The translations under genes and the position numbers were made by a program. The notes under the pieces were generated by a model. It did not search any database and had not been told where the DNA came from. It saw only the letters and a program-made list of their open reading frames with translations. From contig URKT01000045.1 of the NCBI GenBank assembly GCA_900548495.1, positions 1-16,743 of the forward strand: a stretch of DNA of 16,743 bases. Direction: 5' to 3'. Shown here one piece after another: positions 6,571-13,734 of the stretch (the stretch's first letter is position 1; every line of letters starts with the position of its first letter). The stretch is from an uncultured Collinsella sp. (GTDB taxonomy: Bacteria > Actinomycetota > Coriobacteriia > Coriobacteriales > Coriobacteriaceae).

Positions 6571-6579
6571 ATCACTGGT

Positions 6580-8367
6580 ATGAGCCAGACCCGTCCCATC
6601 GATGAGCATTCCATGCACACCCGTACCTGCGGCGAGCTTCGCTTCGAGAACGTGGGCGAAGAGGTCACCCTCACCGGTTGGGTGAGCCGTCGCCGCGACC
6701 ACGGCGGCCTTATCTTCTGTGACCTTCGCGACCGCGAGGGCATCACGCAGCTCACCTTCGACCCCGAGCACTCCGACGGCGATGCCTTTAAGATCGCCGA
6801 GACCATGCGTCCCGAGTGGCCCATCAAGATCCACGGCGTCGTGCGCGCTCGTGGCGAGGAGACCACCAACACCAAGCTCGCGACCGGCGAGATCGAGGTC
6901 CTGACCGACCACGCCGAGGTACTCAATACGTCCGTCACCCCGCCGTTCCAGATCGAGGACGGCATCGAGACCAGCGAGGACACCCGCCTGCGCTATCGCT
7001 ATCTGGACCTCCGTCGTCCCGAAATGATGGCCAACCTCAAGCTGCGCTCCGACTTTACTTTTGCCATTCGCGAGGCGCTGCACAACCGTGAGTTCATGGA
7101 GGTCGAGACGCCCTCCCTGTTTAAGTCCACGCCCGAGGGCGCCCGCGACTTCATCGTTCCCAGCCGTATTCAGCCGGGCAACTTCTACGCCCTGCCGCAG
7201 TCCCCGCAGCTCCTGAAGCAGCTGCTCATGGTCGGTGGCGTCGAGCGCTACTACCAGGTTGCCAAGTGCTTCCGCGACGAGGACCTGCGTGCCGACCGTC
7301 AGCCCGAGTTCACCCAGGTCGATATCGAGATGTCCTTCGTGGACCAGAACGATGTCATGAGCGCGCTCGAAGAGGTTCTTGCCGATGCCTTCGGTCGCAT
7401 GGGTGTCGAGATGCCCACGCCGCTGCGTCGCATGAACTACTGGGAGGCCATGGACACCTATGGCTCCGACAAGCCCGATACTCGCTACGGCATGCACTTG
7501 GTCGACCTGACCGACATCTTTGCCAACTCCAAGTTCAAGGTCTTTGCGACCGCCGCAAATGAGGAGGGCTCTGTCGTCAAGGCCATCAACGCCAAGGGCG
7601 CCGGTGCCTGGGCACGTGCCAAGATCGATAAGCTCGCCGGCGTGGCCTCCACGTTTGGCGCCAAGGGCCTGGCATGGATCGCCTTCCGCGAGGACGGCTC
7701 CATCAACAGCCCCATCGTCAAGTTCTTCTCGGACGAGGAGATGGCGGCTCTGCGCGAGCGCATGGACGTCGAGCCCGGCGACCTTGTGATGTTCGCCGCC
7801 GGCCCGCGCCTGCTCTCCGACGAGATCCTGGGCGGCATGCGTTCTCACATGGCCAATGCGCTCGAGATCAAGCGCGAGGGTCACGACTTCCTGTGGGTCG
7901 TCAACTTCCCGCTGTTCCATTGGGACGAGGATCGCAAGGCCTATGCTGCCGAGCACCAGCCCTTTACCCTGCCGACCGAGACCGACATCGCCAAGATCGA
8001 GGCCGATCCGCTGGCGGCTGGTTCTTGCACCTACGACTTTGTCATGGACGGCTTTGAGGCTGGCGGCGGCGGTATGCGTATCCACAACGCCGAGATGCAG
8101 ATGTCCATGCTCAAGCTCCTGGGCTTTACCGAGGAGCGTGCCGAGTCGCAGTTTGGCTTCCTCATGGAGGCCCTCAAGTTTGGTGCGCCCCCGATGGGCG
8201 GTTTCGCTCTGGGCCTGGACCGCGTGTGCATGCTGCTCACCGGCTCCGACTCCATCCGCGACGTCATGGCGTTCCCCAAGACGGCCAGCGGCTCCGACCT
8301 CATGTCGGGCGCCCCGAGTGCCGTTTCCGGCGCCCAGCTCAAGGACGTCAGCCTGCGCCTGATGTAG
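6580..8367 (+). CDS. aspS: Aspartyl-tRNA synthetase (probably non-discriminating)
   Basis: This enzyme attaches aspartate to tRNA. At 595 residues it is the bacterial-type class IIb form. It has an N-terminal OB-fold anticodon domain (GWVSRRRDHGGLIFCDLRDREG region), a catalytic core with motif 2 FRDEDLRADRQPEFTQ (from about 231), the bacterial GAD insertion, and motif 3 GLDRVCML (from 545). The ATG at 6580 follows a strong AAAGGAGG. It gives an N-terminus about 10 residues longer than usual; the next ATG, at 6613, has no ribosome site. His41 and Gly92 correspond, after subtracting 10, to His31 and Gly82 of the Pseudomonas aeruginosa enzyme. Those residues let that enzyme also charge tRNA-Asn, which the GatCAB amidotransferase then converts. 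A terminator follows the gene. Confidence 0.97.
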   Translation: MSQTRPIDEHSMHTRTCGELRFENVGEEVTLTGWVSRRRDHGGLIFCDLRDREGITQLTFDPEHSDGDAFKIAETMRPEWPIKIHGVVRARGEETTNTKLATGEIEVLTDHAEVLNTSVTPPFQIEDGIETSEDTRLRYRYLDLRRPEMMANLKLRSDFTFAIREALHNREFMEVETPSLFKSTPEGARDFIVPSRIQPGNFYALPQSPQLLKQLLMVGGVERYYQVAKCFRDEDLRADRQPEFTQVDIEMSFVDQNDVMSALEEVLADAFGRMGVEMPTPLRRMNYWEAMDTYGSDKPDTRYGMHLVDLTDIFANSKFKVFATAANEEGSVVKAINAKGAGAWARAKIDKLAGVASTFGAKGLAWIAFREDGSINSPIVKFFSDEEMAALRERMDVEPGDLVMFAAGPRLLSDEILGGMRSHMANALEIKREGHDFLWVVNFPLFHWDEDRKAYAAEHQPFTLPTETDIAKIEADPLAAGSCTYDFVMDGFEAGGGGMRIHNAEMQMSMLKLLGFTEERAESQFGFLMEALKFGAPPMGGFALGLDRVCMLLTGSDSIRDVMAFPKTASGSDLMSGAPSAVSGAQLKDVSLRLM

Positions 8368-8392
8368 GCGAGCGACTACATATTGCCCGTTG

Positions 8393-8425
8393 CGAGGGAA
8401 GGACGCGTGCCTTCCCTCGTTTTTT
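8393..8425 (+). terminator. Rho-independent terminator of aspS
   Basis: A perfect 10-bp stem, CGAGGGAAGG (8393-8402) with CCTTCCCTCG (8410-8419), has a 7-nt loop and is followed directly by six T (8420-8425). It starts 25 nt after the aspS stop. Confidence 0.95.
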
Positions 8426-8466
8426 ATACGCCGAGGTTGCGAGGGTATAGGTTGACTGGGCGTCGC

Positions 8467-8574
8467 GGAAACTACGTCCCAGAATTTGCGTCCAAAACGG
8501 GTCGCAGTTTCCCAAACAGGCCCCTTTGGGAAACTGCGTCCCAGAATCCAGCCAAATAACGGGTCGCACTTTCC
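8467..8574. repeat. REP-like doublet: two 46-bp palindromic units with a 62-bp period
   Basis: Units at 8467-8512 and 8529-8574 each start with GGAAACT(A/G)CGTCCCAGAAT and end with AACGGGTCGCA(G/C)TTTCC. Each unit is itself an imperfect stem-loop, with one mismatch in its 10-bp arms. The inner arms of the two neighbours form a perfect 14-bp inverted repeat (8503-8516 and 8525-8538) around CAGGCCCC. The layout resembles a BIME. It occupies much of the 306-base gap between aspS and ptsH, where I see no gene. Confidence 0.85.
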
Positions 8575-8673
8575 GGTTGAGCCTTCTGGCGGGCTTCAAC
8601 AAGCATCTAACGCTACAATAACTACCACATGGCTGGGTTTGCCAGCCGAATGTACGATGTCGTGGGAGGGGAC

Positions 8674-8922
8674 ATGGTCGAGTTTACAAAGACGATTAAA
8701 GATCCGTTGGGATTGCATGCCCGCCCGGTTGCGCTGCTCTATGACATTATCGCCAAGCATCGTAGTGACGTGTCGGTCAGCATCGGTGACCGCCATACCG
8801 ACGGTCGCGACGTTATAGGGCTCATGGCACTCTGTGGCGAATGTGGCGAAGACGTCGTGTTCCGTGTTTCGGGCGTGGATGAGGCCTCCTGCGTCACGTC
8901 GATCAGAAACCTCTCGCTTTAA
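8674..8922 (+). CDS. ptsH: Phosphocarrier protein HPr with Asp at position 46
   Basis: HPr passes phosphate from Enzyme I to the sugar-specific EIIA domains of the phosphotransferase system in the cytoplasm. The 82-residue protein has the active-site signature GLHARPVA with His15 and Arg17 in place. In Gram-positive bacteria Ser46 is phosphorylated by HPr kinase to control catabolite repression. Here the aligned segment reads GRDVIGLMAL, and residue 46 is Asp (codon GAC at 8809-8811). It thus carries a permanent negative charge instead of a phosphorylatable serine. The start ATG follows GGGAGGGG (8664-8671); an in-frame ATG at 8629 has no ribosome site and would add 15 unlike residues. No ptsI is adjacent. 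An HPr-like regulator without transport duty is an alternative, but His15 argues for a working phosphocarrier. Confidence 0.88.
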   Translation: MVEFTKTIKDPLGLHARPVALLYDIIAKHRSDVSVSIGDRHTDGRDVIGLMALCGECGEDVVFRVSGVDEASCVTSIRNLSL

Positions 8923-8929
8923 CCTCAAC

Positions 8930-8963
8930 AATGTGACAAAGGGGCAGTCCCCTCTGTTGCATA
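8930..8963. repeat. Imperfect palindrome after ptsH
   Basis: AATGTGACAAAGGGG (8930-8944) pairs with the segment 8949-8963 around a CAGT loop, using G-C, A-T and several G-T wobbles. It lies 8 nt after the ptsH stop. It has no T-run and is followed by a true terminator, so it looks like a decayed intergenic repeat. Confidence 0.5.
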
Positions 8964-8977
8964 AATTGGTATCAATA

Positions 8978-9015
8978 GGCACTGCAAAGAGATGGTCTTT
9001 GCGGTGCCTTTGTTT
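8978..9015 (+). terminator. Rho-independent terminator of ptsH
   Basis: A 13-bp stem (GGCACTGCAAAGA at 8978-8990 with TCTTTGCGGTGCC at 8996-9008, one T-G wobble) has loop GATGG and tail TTTGTTT. Confidence 0.88.
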
Positions 9016-9058
9016 CGTATGGGAAACTTTTTCGAAATCTGAATGGGGACCCTTTCCA

Positions 9059-9112
9059 AAAAGTTAACCACGTGTTAGTTTACTAAAGCGAACATAGGCG
9101 TGGTTAACTTTT
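9059..9112. promoter_or_regulatory. Palindromic control region upstream of the feo genes
   Basis: AAAAGTTAACCACG (9059-9072) and CGTGGTTAACTTTT (9099-9112) form a perfect 14-bp inverted repeat. Between them lies a second dyad, TTAGT-TT-ACTAA (9075-9086), reminiscent of DtxR-type half-sites (TTAG...CTAA). The region ends 42 bases before the first feoA. A metal-dependent repressor site is the obvious reading, but the regulator is not in the window and I cannot place a sure -35/-10 pair. Confidence 0.5.
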
Positions 9113-9154
9113 ACCGCGTCGATGTTGAGGACGAACTGACGTTAGGAGCCATTC

Positions 9155-9397
9155 ATGTCTTGCGGACCGCAGATGCCGGCAATGCCGCTTTCGATGGTAA
9201 AAGCGGGCGAAACCGTGCGCGTGTCTCGTGTAAAGGGCAATGAGGACATGAAGCACCACCTCAAGGACCTCGGCTTTGTCGAGGGCAACGAAATCCACGT
9301 GGTGAGCTCGAGTGGCGCCAATATCATCGTCACGGTGCTGGGCGCACGCTTTGGCATCGATTCCAAGGTTGCCATGCACATCATGACCGTCGGTTAG
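9155..9397 (+). CDS. feoA: FeoA domain protein, first copy
   Basis: FeoA is a small cytoplasmic SH3-like protein that works with the FeoB ferrous iron channel. This 80-residue copy shows the family pattern: MVKAGETVRVSRVKGNEDMKHHLKDLGFVEGNEIHVVS, then a turn and GARFGIDSKVAMHIMTV at the end. The KHHLKDLGFVEG segment matches the conserved R/KRxLxDLGLxxG motif. The N-terminus adds about 13 residues with a Cys (MSCGPQMPAMPLS). Start ATG 9155 follows TTAGGAGCC. A second, different feoA comes 39 nt later and feoB follows. The candidate metalloregulator region lies directly upstream. Which of the two FeoA proteins contacts FeoB cannot be told from sequence. Confidence 0.9.
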   Translation: MSCGPQMPAMPLSMVKAGETVRVSRVKGNEDMKHHLKDLGFVEGNEIHVVSSSGANIIVTVLGARFGIDSKVAMHIMTVG

Positions 9398-9436
9398 TCT
9401 GCAGCATTTCATAAAAACCGAAAGGGGGACAAGAGG

Positions 9437-9658
9437 ATGAAGACGTTGGGTGACGTTAAGGTGGGCGAGAGCTCTACCATCGTCAAGCTTCACGGTGAGG
9501 GTGCGCTTCGCCGCCACCTTATGGACCTGGGGCTCATCAAGGGCACTTCGTTCAAGGTCGTGAAGGTTGCACCGCTCGGTGATCCGGTCGAGATCAACGT
9601 GCGCGGCTACGAGCTTTCCATCCGCAAGGAGGAGGCGGCCGTCGTCGAGGTCCAGTAA
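9437..9658 (+). CDS. feoA: FeoA domain protein, second copy
   Basis: This is a 73-residue FeoA-type SH3-like protein: MKTLGDVKVGESSTIVKLHGEGALRRHLMDLGLIKGTSFKVVKVAPLGDPVEINVRGYELSIRKEEA. It is closer to the textbook FeoA than the first copy, with RRHLMDLGLIKGT, APLGDP and the C-terminal LSIRKEEAxxVEV all conserved. It starts at 9437 behind AAAGGGGGAC. It probably assists Fe(II) transport by FeoB, whose gene starts 123 bases later after a dyad and a hairpin. Tandem feoA genes before feoB are common in anaerobic Gram-positive bacteria. The two copies differ clearly in sequence, so they are not a recent duplication. Confidence 0.93.
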   Translation: MKTLGDVKVGESSTIVKLHGEGALRRHLMDLGLIKGTSFKVVKVAPLGDPVEINVRGYELSIRKEEAAVVEVQ

Positions 9659-9677
9659 GGGCTCGCGGCGTGTATTT

Positions 9678-9713
9678 CTGCAGGTAAAGTTAGGTATTTC
9701 TAACTTAATGCAG
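9678..9713. promoter_or_regulatory. Dyad between feoA and feoB
   Basis: AAGTTAG (9687-9693) and CTAACTT (9700-9706) form a perfect 7-bp inverted repeat around GTATTT, extended outward by CTGCA (9678-9682) and TGCAG (9709-9713). The TTAGG...CTAA core resembles a DtxR-type metal box. It may be an internal operator before feoB or an RNA hairpin. Confidence 0.45.
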
Positions 9714-9735
9714 CAACTTTGAAGCACATTATCCA

Positions 9736-9761
9736 GCCCGCGCGGAGAAAGCAGCGCGGGC
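9736..9761 (+). promoter_or_regulatory. GC-rich hairpin in the feoB leader
   Basis: GCCCGCGC (9736-9743) pairs perfectly with GCGCGGGC (9754-9761) across a 10-nt loop. No T-run follows, and the feoB ribosome site comes 9 nt later. It could set mRNA stability or balance between feoA and feoB. Confidence 0.4.
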
Positions 9762-9781
9762 ACACAAGGAAGAAGGATTGA

Positions 9782-12109
9782 ATGGCGGATTCTCAGATCC
9801 ATGTCGCGCTGGCGGGTAACCCCAACTGCGGCAAGACCACGCTTTTCAACCTGATCACCGGCGCCAACGGCTACGTTGGCAACTGGCCCGGCGTCACGGT
9901 TGAGAAAAAGGAGGCCAAGCTCCTAAGCGACAAGAACGTTACCATCACGGACCTCCCTGGCATCTACTCGCTTTCCCCCTACAGCCCCGAGGAGCAATGC
10001 TCGCGCGATTACCTCATGAGCGGCGAGCCCGATGTCGTCGTCCAGGTTGTCGACGCCACCAACCTCGAGCGCAACCTGTACCTGGCGCTTCAGGTTATCG
10101 AGACCGGCCTGCCCGTGGTCGTCGCCCTCAACATGGCCGACTTGGTCGAGAAGAACGGCGACAAGATCGACACGGACAAGCTCTCCAAGAAGCTCGGCTG
10201 CCCGGTTATGATGATTTCCGCTCTTAAGAACAAGGGCATCAAGGAGCTCTTCGAGCAGGTCAAGAAGTCCGCAGCTTCCAAGGGCCAGGTGCCGGAGCAC
10301 AAGTTCGATTCCTCCATCGAGGACGTTCTTGACCACATCGAAAACAATCTGCCTGCGAGCGTTCCCGCTAACAAGCGCCGCTATTACGCCGTCAAGCTGT
10401 TCGAGCGTGATGCGGACGCCTGCAAGCTCATCAACCTCACCAAGGAGAAGGCCGCTCGCGTGGAGGAGCTGGTCTCTCAGTGCGAGCAGGACTGCGACGA
10501 CGATGCCGAGTCCATCATCACCGGTGAGCGCTACGGCGTGATCGCACACATCATCGACGAGTGCCTCACCAAGGCCCCGGCCAAGATGAGCACCTCCGAG
10601 AAGATCGACCGCGTGGTTACCAACCGTATTCTGGGCCTGCCGATCTTCGTGGTCATCATGTTCTGCGTGTACTACATCGCCGTTTCCACCCTGGGCGGCA
10701 CGGTGACCGACTTCACCAACGACCAGCTCTTCGGTATCGACGGTTGGTATGTGCTCGGCCAGGGCCGCGATGCTTACGATGAGGCTGTCGAGGCCGCGGG
10801 TGACGACGCCGACTCGGTCGACCCGGCACAGTACGGCCCCTATGTCCCGGGTATCACCACCATGGTGCACGATGCCCTCGTGGCGGGTGGCACCGAGGAC
10901 GGTGGCCTGGTCGATTCGCTGGTCTGCGACGGTATCGTTGGCGGCCTGGGCGCCATTTTCGGCTTTGTGCCGCAGATGTTCCTGCTGTTCGTGATGCTGT
11001 CCTTCCTGGAGGACTGCGGCTACATGGCCCGCGTCGCCTTCATCATGGACCGCGTGTTCCGCCGCTTTGGCCTGTCCGGTAAGTCGTTCATCCCCATGCT
11101 CGTGTCCTCGGGCTGCGGCGTCCCCGGCGTCATGGCCACCAAGACCATCGAGAACGAGAAGGACCGCCGCATGACGGTCATGACCACCACGTTCATCCCC
11201 TGCGGCGCCAAGCTGCCGATCATCGCCCTGCTCATGGGCTCCATCATTGGCGATTCTTCCACCACGGCTGCATGGATCAGCCCGCTCTTCTACTTCCTGG
11301 GCGTCTTTGCCGTCATCGCCTCGGGCCTCATGCTCAAGAAGACCAAGCTCTTCGCCGGTCGCCCGACGCCGTTCGTTATGGAGCTTCCCGCCTACCACTT
11401 CCCGGCGATCCGCTCTTGGGCACTGCACGTGTGGGAGCGCTGCTGGGCCTTTATTAAGAAGGCCGGCACGGTCATCTTTGCGTCCACCGTCGTCGTTTGG
11501 TTCCTCTCCAACTTTGGTAGCTATAACGGTTCCTTTGGCTTCCTGCCTGCGATGGACGGCATCCCCGAGGAGTTTATGGACTACTCCGTGCTTGCCATGC
11601 TGGGCAACCTGGTCGCTTGGATCTTCGCCCCGCTCGGCTTTAGCACCTGGCAGGCCACCGCGCTGACTGTCTCTGGCCTCGTCGCCAAGGAGAACGTCGT
11701 CGCCACCGCCGGCTCGCTGCTGTCCGTCGCCGACGCGGGCGAGACCGACCCGAGCCTGTGGACCGCGTTTGCCGGCATGTTCCCCACCATGGGCGCTTGC
11801 GTTGCCTTCGGCGCCTTCAACCTGCTGTGCGCTCCGTGCTTTGCTGCCATTGGCACCATCCGCAACCAGATGGATTCCGGCAAGTGGACTGCGATCGCCA
11901 TCGGTTACGAGTGCGCCTTCGCTTGGGTGATCGGCCTGTTCATCAACCAGTTCTACAACTTGCTTGTTCTTGGACAGTTTGGTATCTGGACGATTGTGGC
12001 CATCGTGCTGCTGGTTGCGATGCTCTTCCAGATCTTCCGTCCCATGCCCAAGCATGCATGGACCGACGAGGACGAGACCAACACTGCTTCCGCCGCAGTT
12101 TCCGCTTAA
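9782..12109 (+). CDS. feoB: Ferrous iron transport protein FeoB
   Basis: FeoB is the membrane Fe(II) transporter with an N-terminal G-protein domain. At 775 residues it is of normal length. The G motifs are clear: G1 GNPNCGKTT (12-20), G2 PGVTVE (36-41), G3 DLPG (57-60), G4 NMAD (117-120) and G5 SAL (146-148). A helical regulatory domain follows to about residue 270. The membrane part then carries the two Gate/Feo-core repeats, with MLVSSGCGVPGVMA and TFIPCGAKLPII, and a second gate near AFIKKAGTVIFASTVVVW. An acidic loop of about 60 residues (ID GWYVLGQG to YGPYVPG region) sits between the first helix and the gate and faces outside if topology is normal. The start ATG follows AAGAAGGA. A terminator lies 29 nt after the stop. 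Confidence 0.97.
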   Translation: MADSQIHVALAGNPNCGKTTLFNLITGANGYVGNWPGVTVEKKEAKLLSDKNVTITDLPGIYSLSPYSPEEQCSRDYLMSGEPDVVVQVVDATNLERNLYLALQVIETGLPVVVALNMADLVEKNGDKIDTDKLSKKLGCPVMMISALKNKGIKELFEQVKKSAASKGQVPEHKFDSSIEDVLDHIENNLPASVPANKRRYYAVKLFERDADACKLINLTKEKAARVEELVSQCEQDCDDDAESIITGERYGVIAHIIDECLTKAPAKMSTSEKIDRVVTNRILGLPIFVVIMFCVYYIAVSTLGGTVTDFTNDQLFGIDGWYVLGQGRDAYDEAVEAAGDDADSVDPAQYGPYVPGITTMVHDALVAGGTEDGGLVDSLVCDGIVGGLGAIFGFVPQMFLLFVMLSFLEDCGYMARVAFIMDRVFRRFGLSGKSFIPMLVSSGCGVPGVMATKTIENEKDRRMTVMTTTFIPCGAKLPIIALLMGSIIGDSSTTAAWISPLFYFLGVFAVIASGLMLKKTKLFAGRPTPFVMELPAYHFPAIRSWALHVWERCWAFIKKAGTVIFASTVVVWFLSNFGSYNGSFGFLPAMDGIPEEFMDYSVLAMLGNLVAWIFAPLGFSTWQATALTVSGLVAKENVVATAGSLLSVADAGETDPSLWTAFAGMFPTMGACVAFGAFNLLCAPCFAAIGTIRNQMDSGKWTAIAIGYECAFAWVIGLFINQFYNLLVLGQFGIWTIVAIVLLVAMLFQIFRPMPKHAWTDEDETNTASAAVSA

Positions 12110-12138
12110 GTCCGAATAAGGATTAACCCCTTTCCACG

Positions 12139-12171
12139 AGCCCGGGTGTCCCAGCGACACTCGGGCTTTTT
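12139..12171 (+). terminator. Rho-independent terminator of feoB
   Basis: A 12-bp stem (AGCCCGGGTGTC at 12139-12150 with GACACTCGGGCT at 12156-12167, one G-T wobble) has loop CCAGC and a run of five T. Confidence 0.93.
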
Positions 12172-12284
12172 GGTGGGGGAGATGTGACGTTTCCGCAGAT
12201 AAAACCGACCAAAATAAACCTGTCCCTTTTTGGTAGGTGGAGAATGGGGTAAAGTAAGTGGTGGTTAACTAGAGGAGGCTTGCT

Positions 12285-12485
12285 ATGGCACCTATCGATA
12301 TTGTTGTACTGGCTGTTATCGGTATTGCGTTTGTCGCCGTGTGCGTGCGCATCTACCGAAAGGGAACCTGCGCCGACTGCGCTCAGGGCGGCGTTTGCAC
12401 GGGGCATTGTTCCAGCAAAAAGACGTGCGCTGCGCTTAAGGGCGTGGACAAAATCGCCGAAGACCTGGGCCGCGGTATTAAATAA
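12285..12485 (+). CDS. FeoB-associated Cys-rich membrane protein
   Basis: This 66-residue protein has a single N-terminal membrane segment (about residues 5-21), a basic RIYRKG border, and a short tail with Cys29, Cys32, Cys38, Cys42 and Cys48 plus Cys20 in the helix. The layout TM-CxxC-x5-C-x3-C-x5-C matches the small FeoB-associated Cys-rich membrane protein family, which is usually found right after feoB. Its role is unproven; a metal- or iron-sulphur-binding accessory of FeoB is the usual suggestion. The start ATG follows a strong AGAGGAGG. A terminator separates it from feoB, so it probably has its own promoter. The sequence GTGGTTAACT just upstream also occurs upstream of the first feoA. 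Confidence 0.85.
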   Translation: MAPIDIVVLAVIGIAFVAVCVRIYRKGTCADCAQGGVCTGHCSSKKTCAALKGVDKIAEDLGRGIK

Positions 12486-12498
12486 GGTCTAGGCATCC

Positions 12499-12533
12499 AA
12501 GCGCCTCGCGAGCATCCGTTCGCGGGGCGCTTT
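12499..12533 (+). terminator. Rho-independent terminator after the Cys-rich protein gene
   Basis: A 13-bp stem (12499-12511 with 12520-12532, AAGCGCCTCGCGA on the left, one T-G wobble) has an 8-nt loop and ends in a short TTT. Confidence 0.75.
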
Positions 12534-12629
12534 GCACATTTGGGGGCGAGCGCGGCGAGTTGTAGAGTGATTTTGGGGTATCGTTACCTGTAGTGTTAAT
12601 TGGCAACTTATCTATAACGGAGTATCCCC

Positions 12630-13709
12630 ATGAGCGCTCGCGTAACCATGAAGGACATAGCCGCCGAGCTTGGCGTTTCCATCAATACCGTGCACAAGGC
12701 CCTGACGGGTAAGGCCGGCGTGAGCGAATCCGTGCGCTCCAAGGTGAATGCTAAGGCCGAGGCCATGGGTTACCATCGCAATACGAGTGCCTCGAGCCTG
12801 CGCCGCAAGGATATCAACCTGGTGTTTTGCCTGCCCCGCGCCTCGCGCGAGGGAGCGTACTTTTTCCGTTACCTGTGGGAAGGCTGCAACCGCTTTGAGC
12901 AGGAGGTCATCGACCGGGGCATTACGGTTGAGCGTGTTGAATTTGGCGTGGGTGGCTACGCCGATGCGCTCGAGCAGATTGATGAGCGCTTGCAGGTAGG
13001 CGAGAAGATTGATGGCCTGCTTGCCTATGTTCCGAGCGATGACCGTGCGACCGAGCTTTTGAGGCAGATTGCCGAGGCGGGTGTGGCGATCGAGCTCGTC
13101 GATGGCGACCGACCGCACCTCGATCGCCTGGGTGCCAGTCTGGCAGACTATTCCGCGGCGGGCAGTCTTATGGCAGAGCAGGCGGCAAACCTGGTTCACG
13201 CTTCTGGGGCTGACGCCCGCGTGCTCCTGTTGGCGGGCGACCCCTATACCGATTCGCACTATCTAACCGCCCGCGCCTTTCACAATTACCTGCGCGAACA
13301 CGATATTCCATGGCAAGTTGAGGACCTTGCCGGCGCCCATGCGCAAGTCAAACAGCTCAAGCATGAGCTCGAAAAGCGCTTGAGTGCGCCGGACGCCCCT
13401 GAGCTCATTTGTAGCGTTTTTGCCGTTGGTTCCGAAGTGGTTGCCGATGCGCTTGTCTCGAGCGGCAAGGCCGGTCAGGTTATGGTGATCGGCAACGACC
13501 TGTTTCCCGAAAGCGCCCTGGCCTTGCGTCGGGGCATCTTTACCAACATCGTCTACAAGGACCCGGTGAGTCTGGCATATCGTGGCGCCAAAACCTTAGG
13601 CGATTATCTGCTGTGGGGAAGGACCCCGACGGTGCCCGTCCAGAAGGGCGCCGTCGAGATGGTATTTGCCAGCAATGTCGACCGCTACTGCGAACTTGCG
13701 GGTATTTAG
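12630..13709 (+). CDS. LacI-family transcriptional regulator
   Basis: This 359-residue protein has an N-terminal LacI helix-turn-helix: MKDIAAELGVSINTVHKALTGKAGVSESVRSKVNAKAEAMGY, residues 7-48. The hinge region follows, and then a periplasmic-binding-protein-like ligand domain to the end. The recognition helix carries NTVHKAL where most family members have xTVSRAL, so its operator may deviate from the common LacI half-site. It starts at 12630 behind GGAG. The gene sits before uxaC in the same direction, with the perfect palindromes at 14064 and 14104 between them, so control of hexuronate catabolism is the simplest guess. The ligand cannot be read from sequence. It is separated from uxaC by a terminator inside a large inverted repeat. 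Confidence 0.92.
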   Translation: MSARVTMKDIAAELGVSINTVHKALTGKAGVSESVRSKVNAKAEAMGYHRNTSASSLRRKDINLVFCLPRASREGAYFFRYLWEGCNRFEQEVIDRGITVERVEFGVGGYADALEQIDERLQVGEKIDGLLAYVPSDDRATELLRQIAEAGVAIELVDGDRPHLDRLGASLADYSAAGSLMAEQAANLVHASGADARVLLLAGDPYTDSHYLTARAFHNYLREHDIPWQVEDLAGAHAQVKQLKHELEKRLSAPDAPELICSVFAVGSEVVADALVSSGKAGQVMVIGNDLFPESALALRRGIFTNIVYKDPVSLAYRGAKTLGDYLLWGRTPTVPVQKGAVEMVFASNVDRYCELAGI

Positions 13710-13734
13710 CCGATTGAGCAGGTACCCCCTCTTG

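Noticed and set aside
6481..6579. T-box riboswitch before aspS
   Set aside because: There is no TGGNACCGCG antiterminator sequence, no specifier loop that I can place, and no terminator hairpin with a T-run.
6436..8085. Long minus-strand open frame opposite aspS (549 codons)
   Set aside because: It is a shadow of aspS with low-complexity composition and no family motifs.
9923..12160. Long minus-strand open frame opposite feoB (745 codons)
   Set aside because: It is a shadow of feoB, rich in Gly, Asp, Glu and His from antisense codons, and runs over the feoB terminator.
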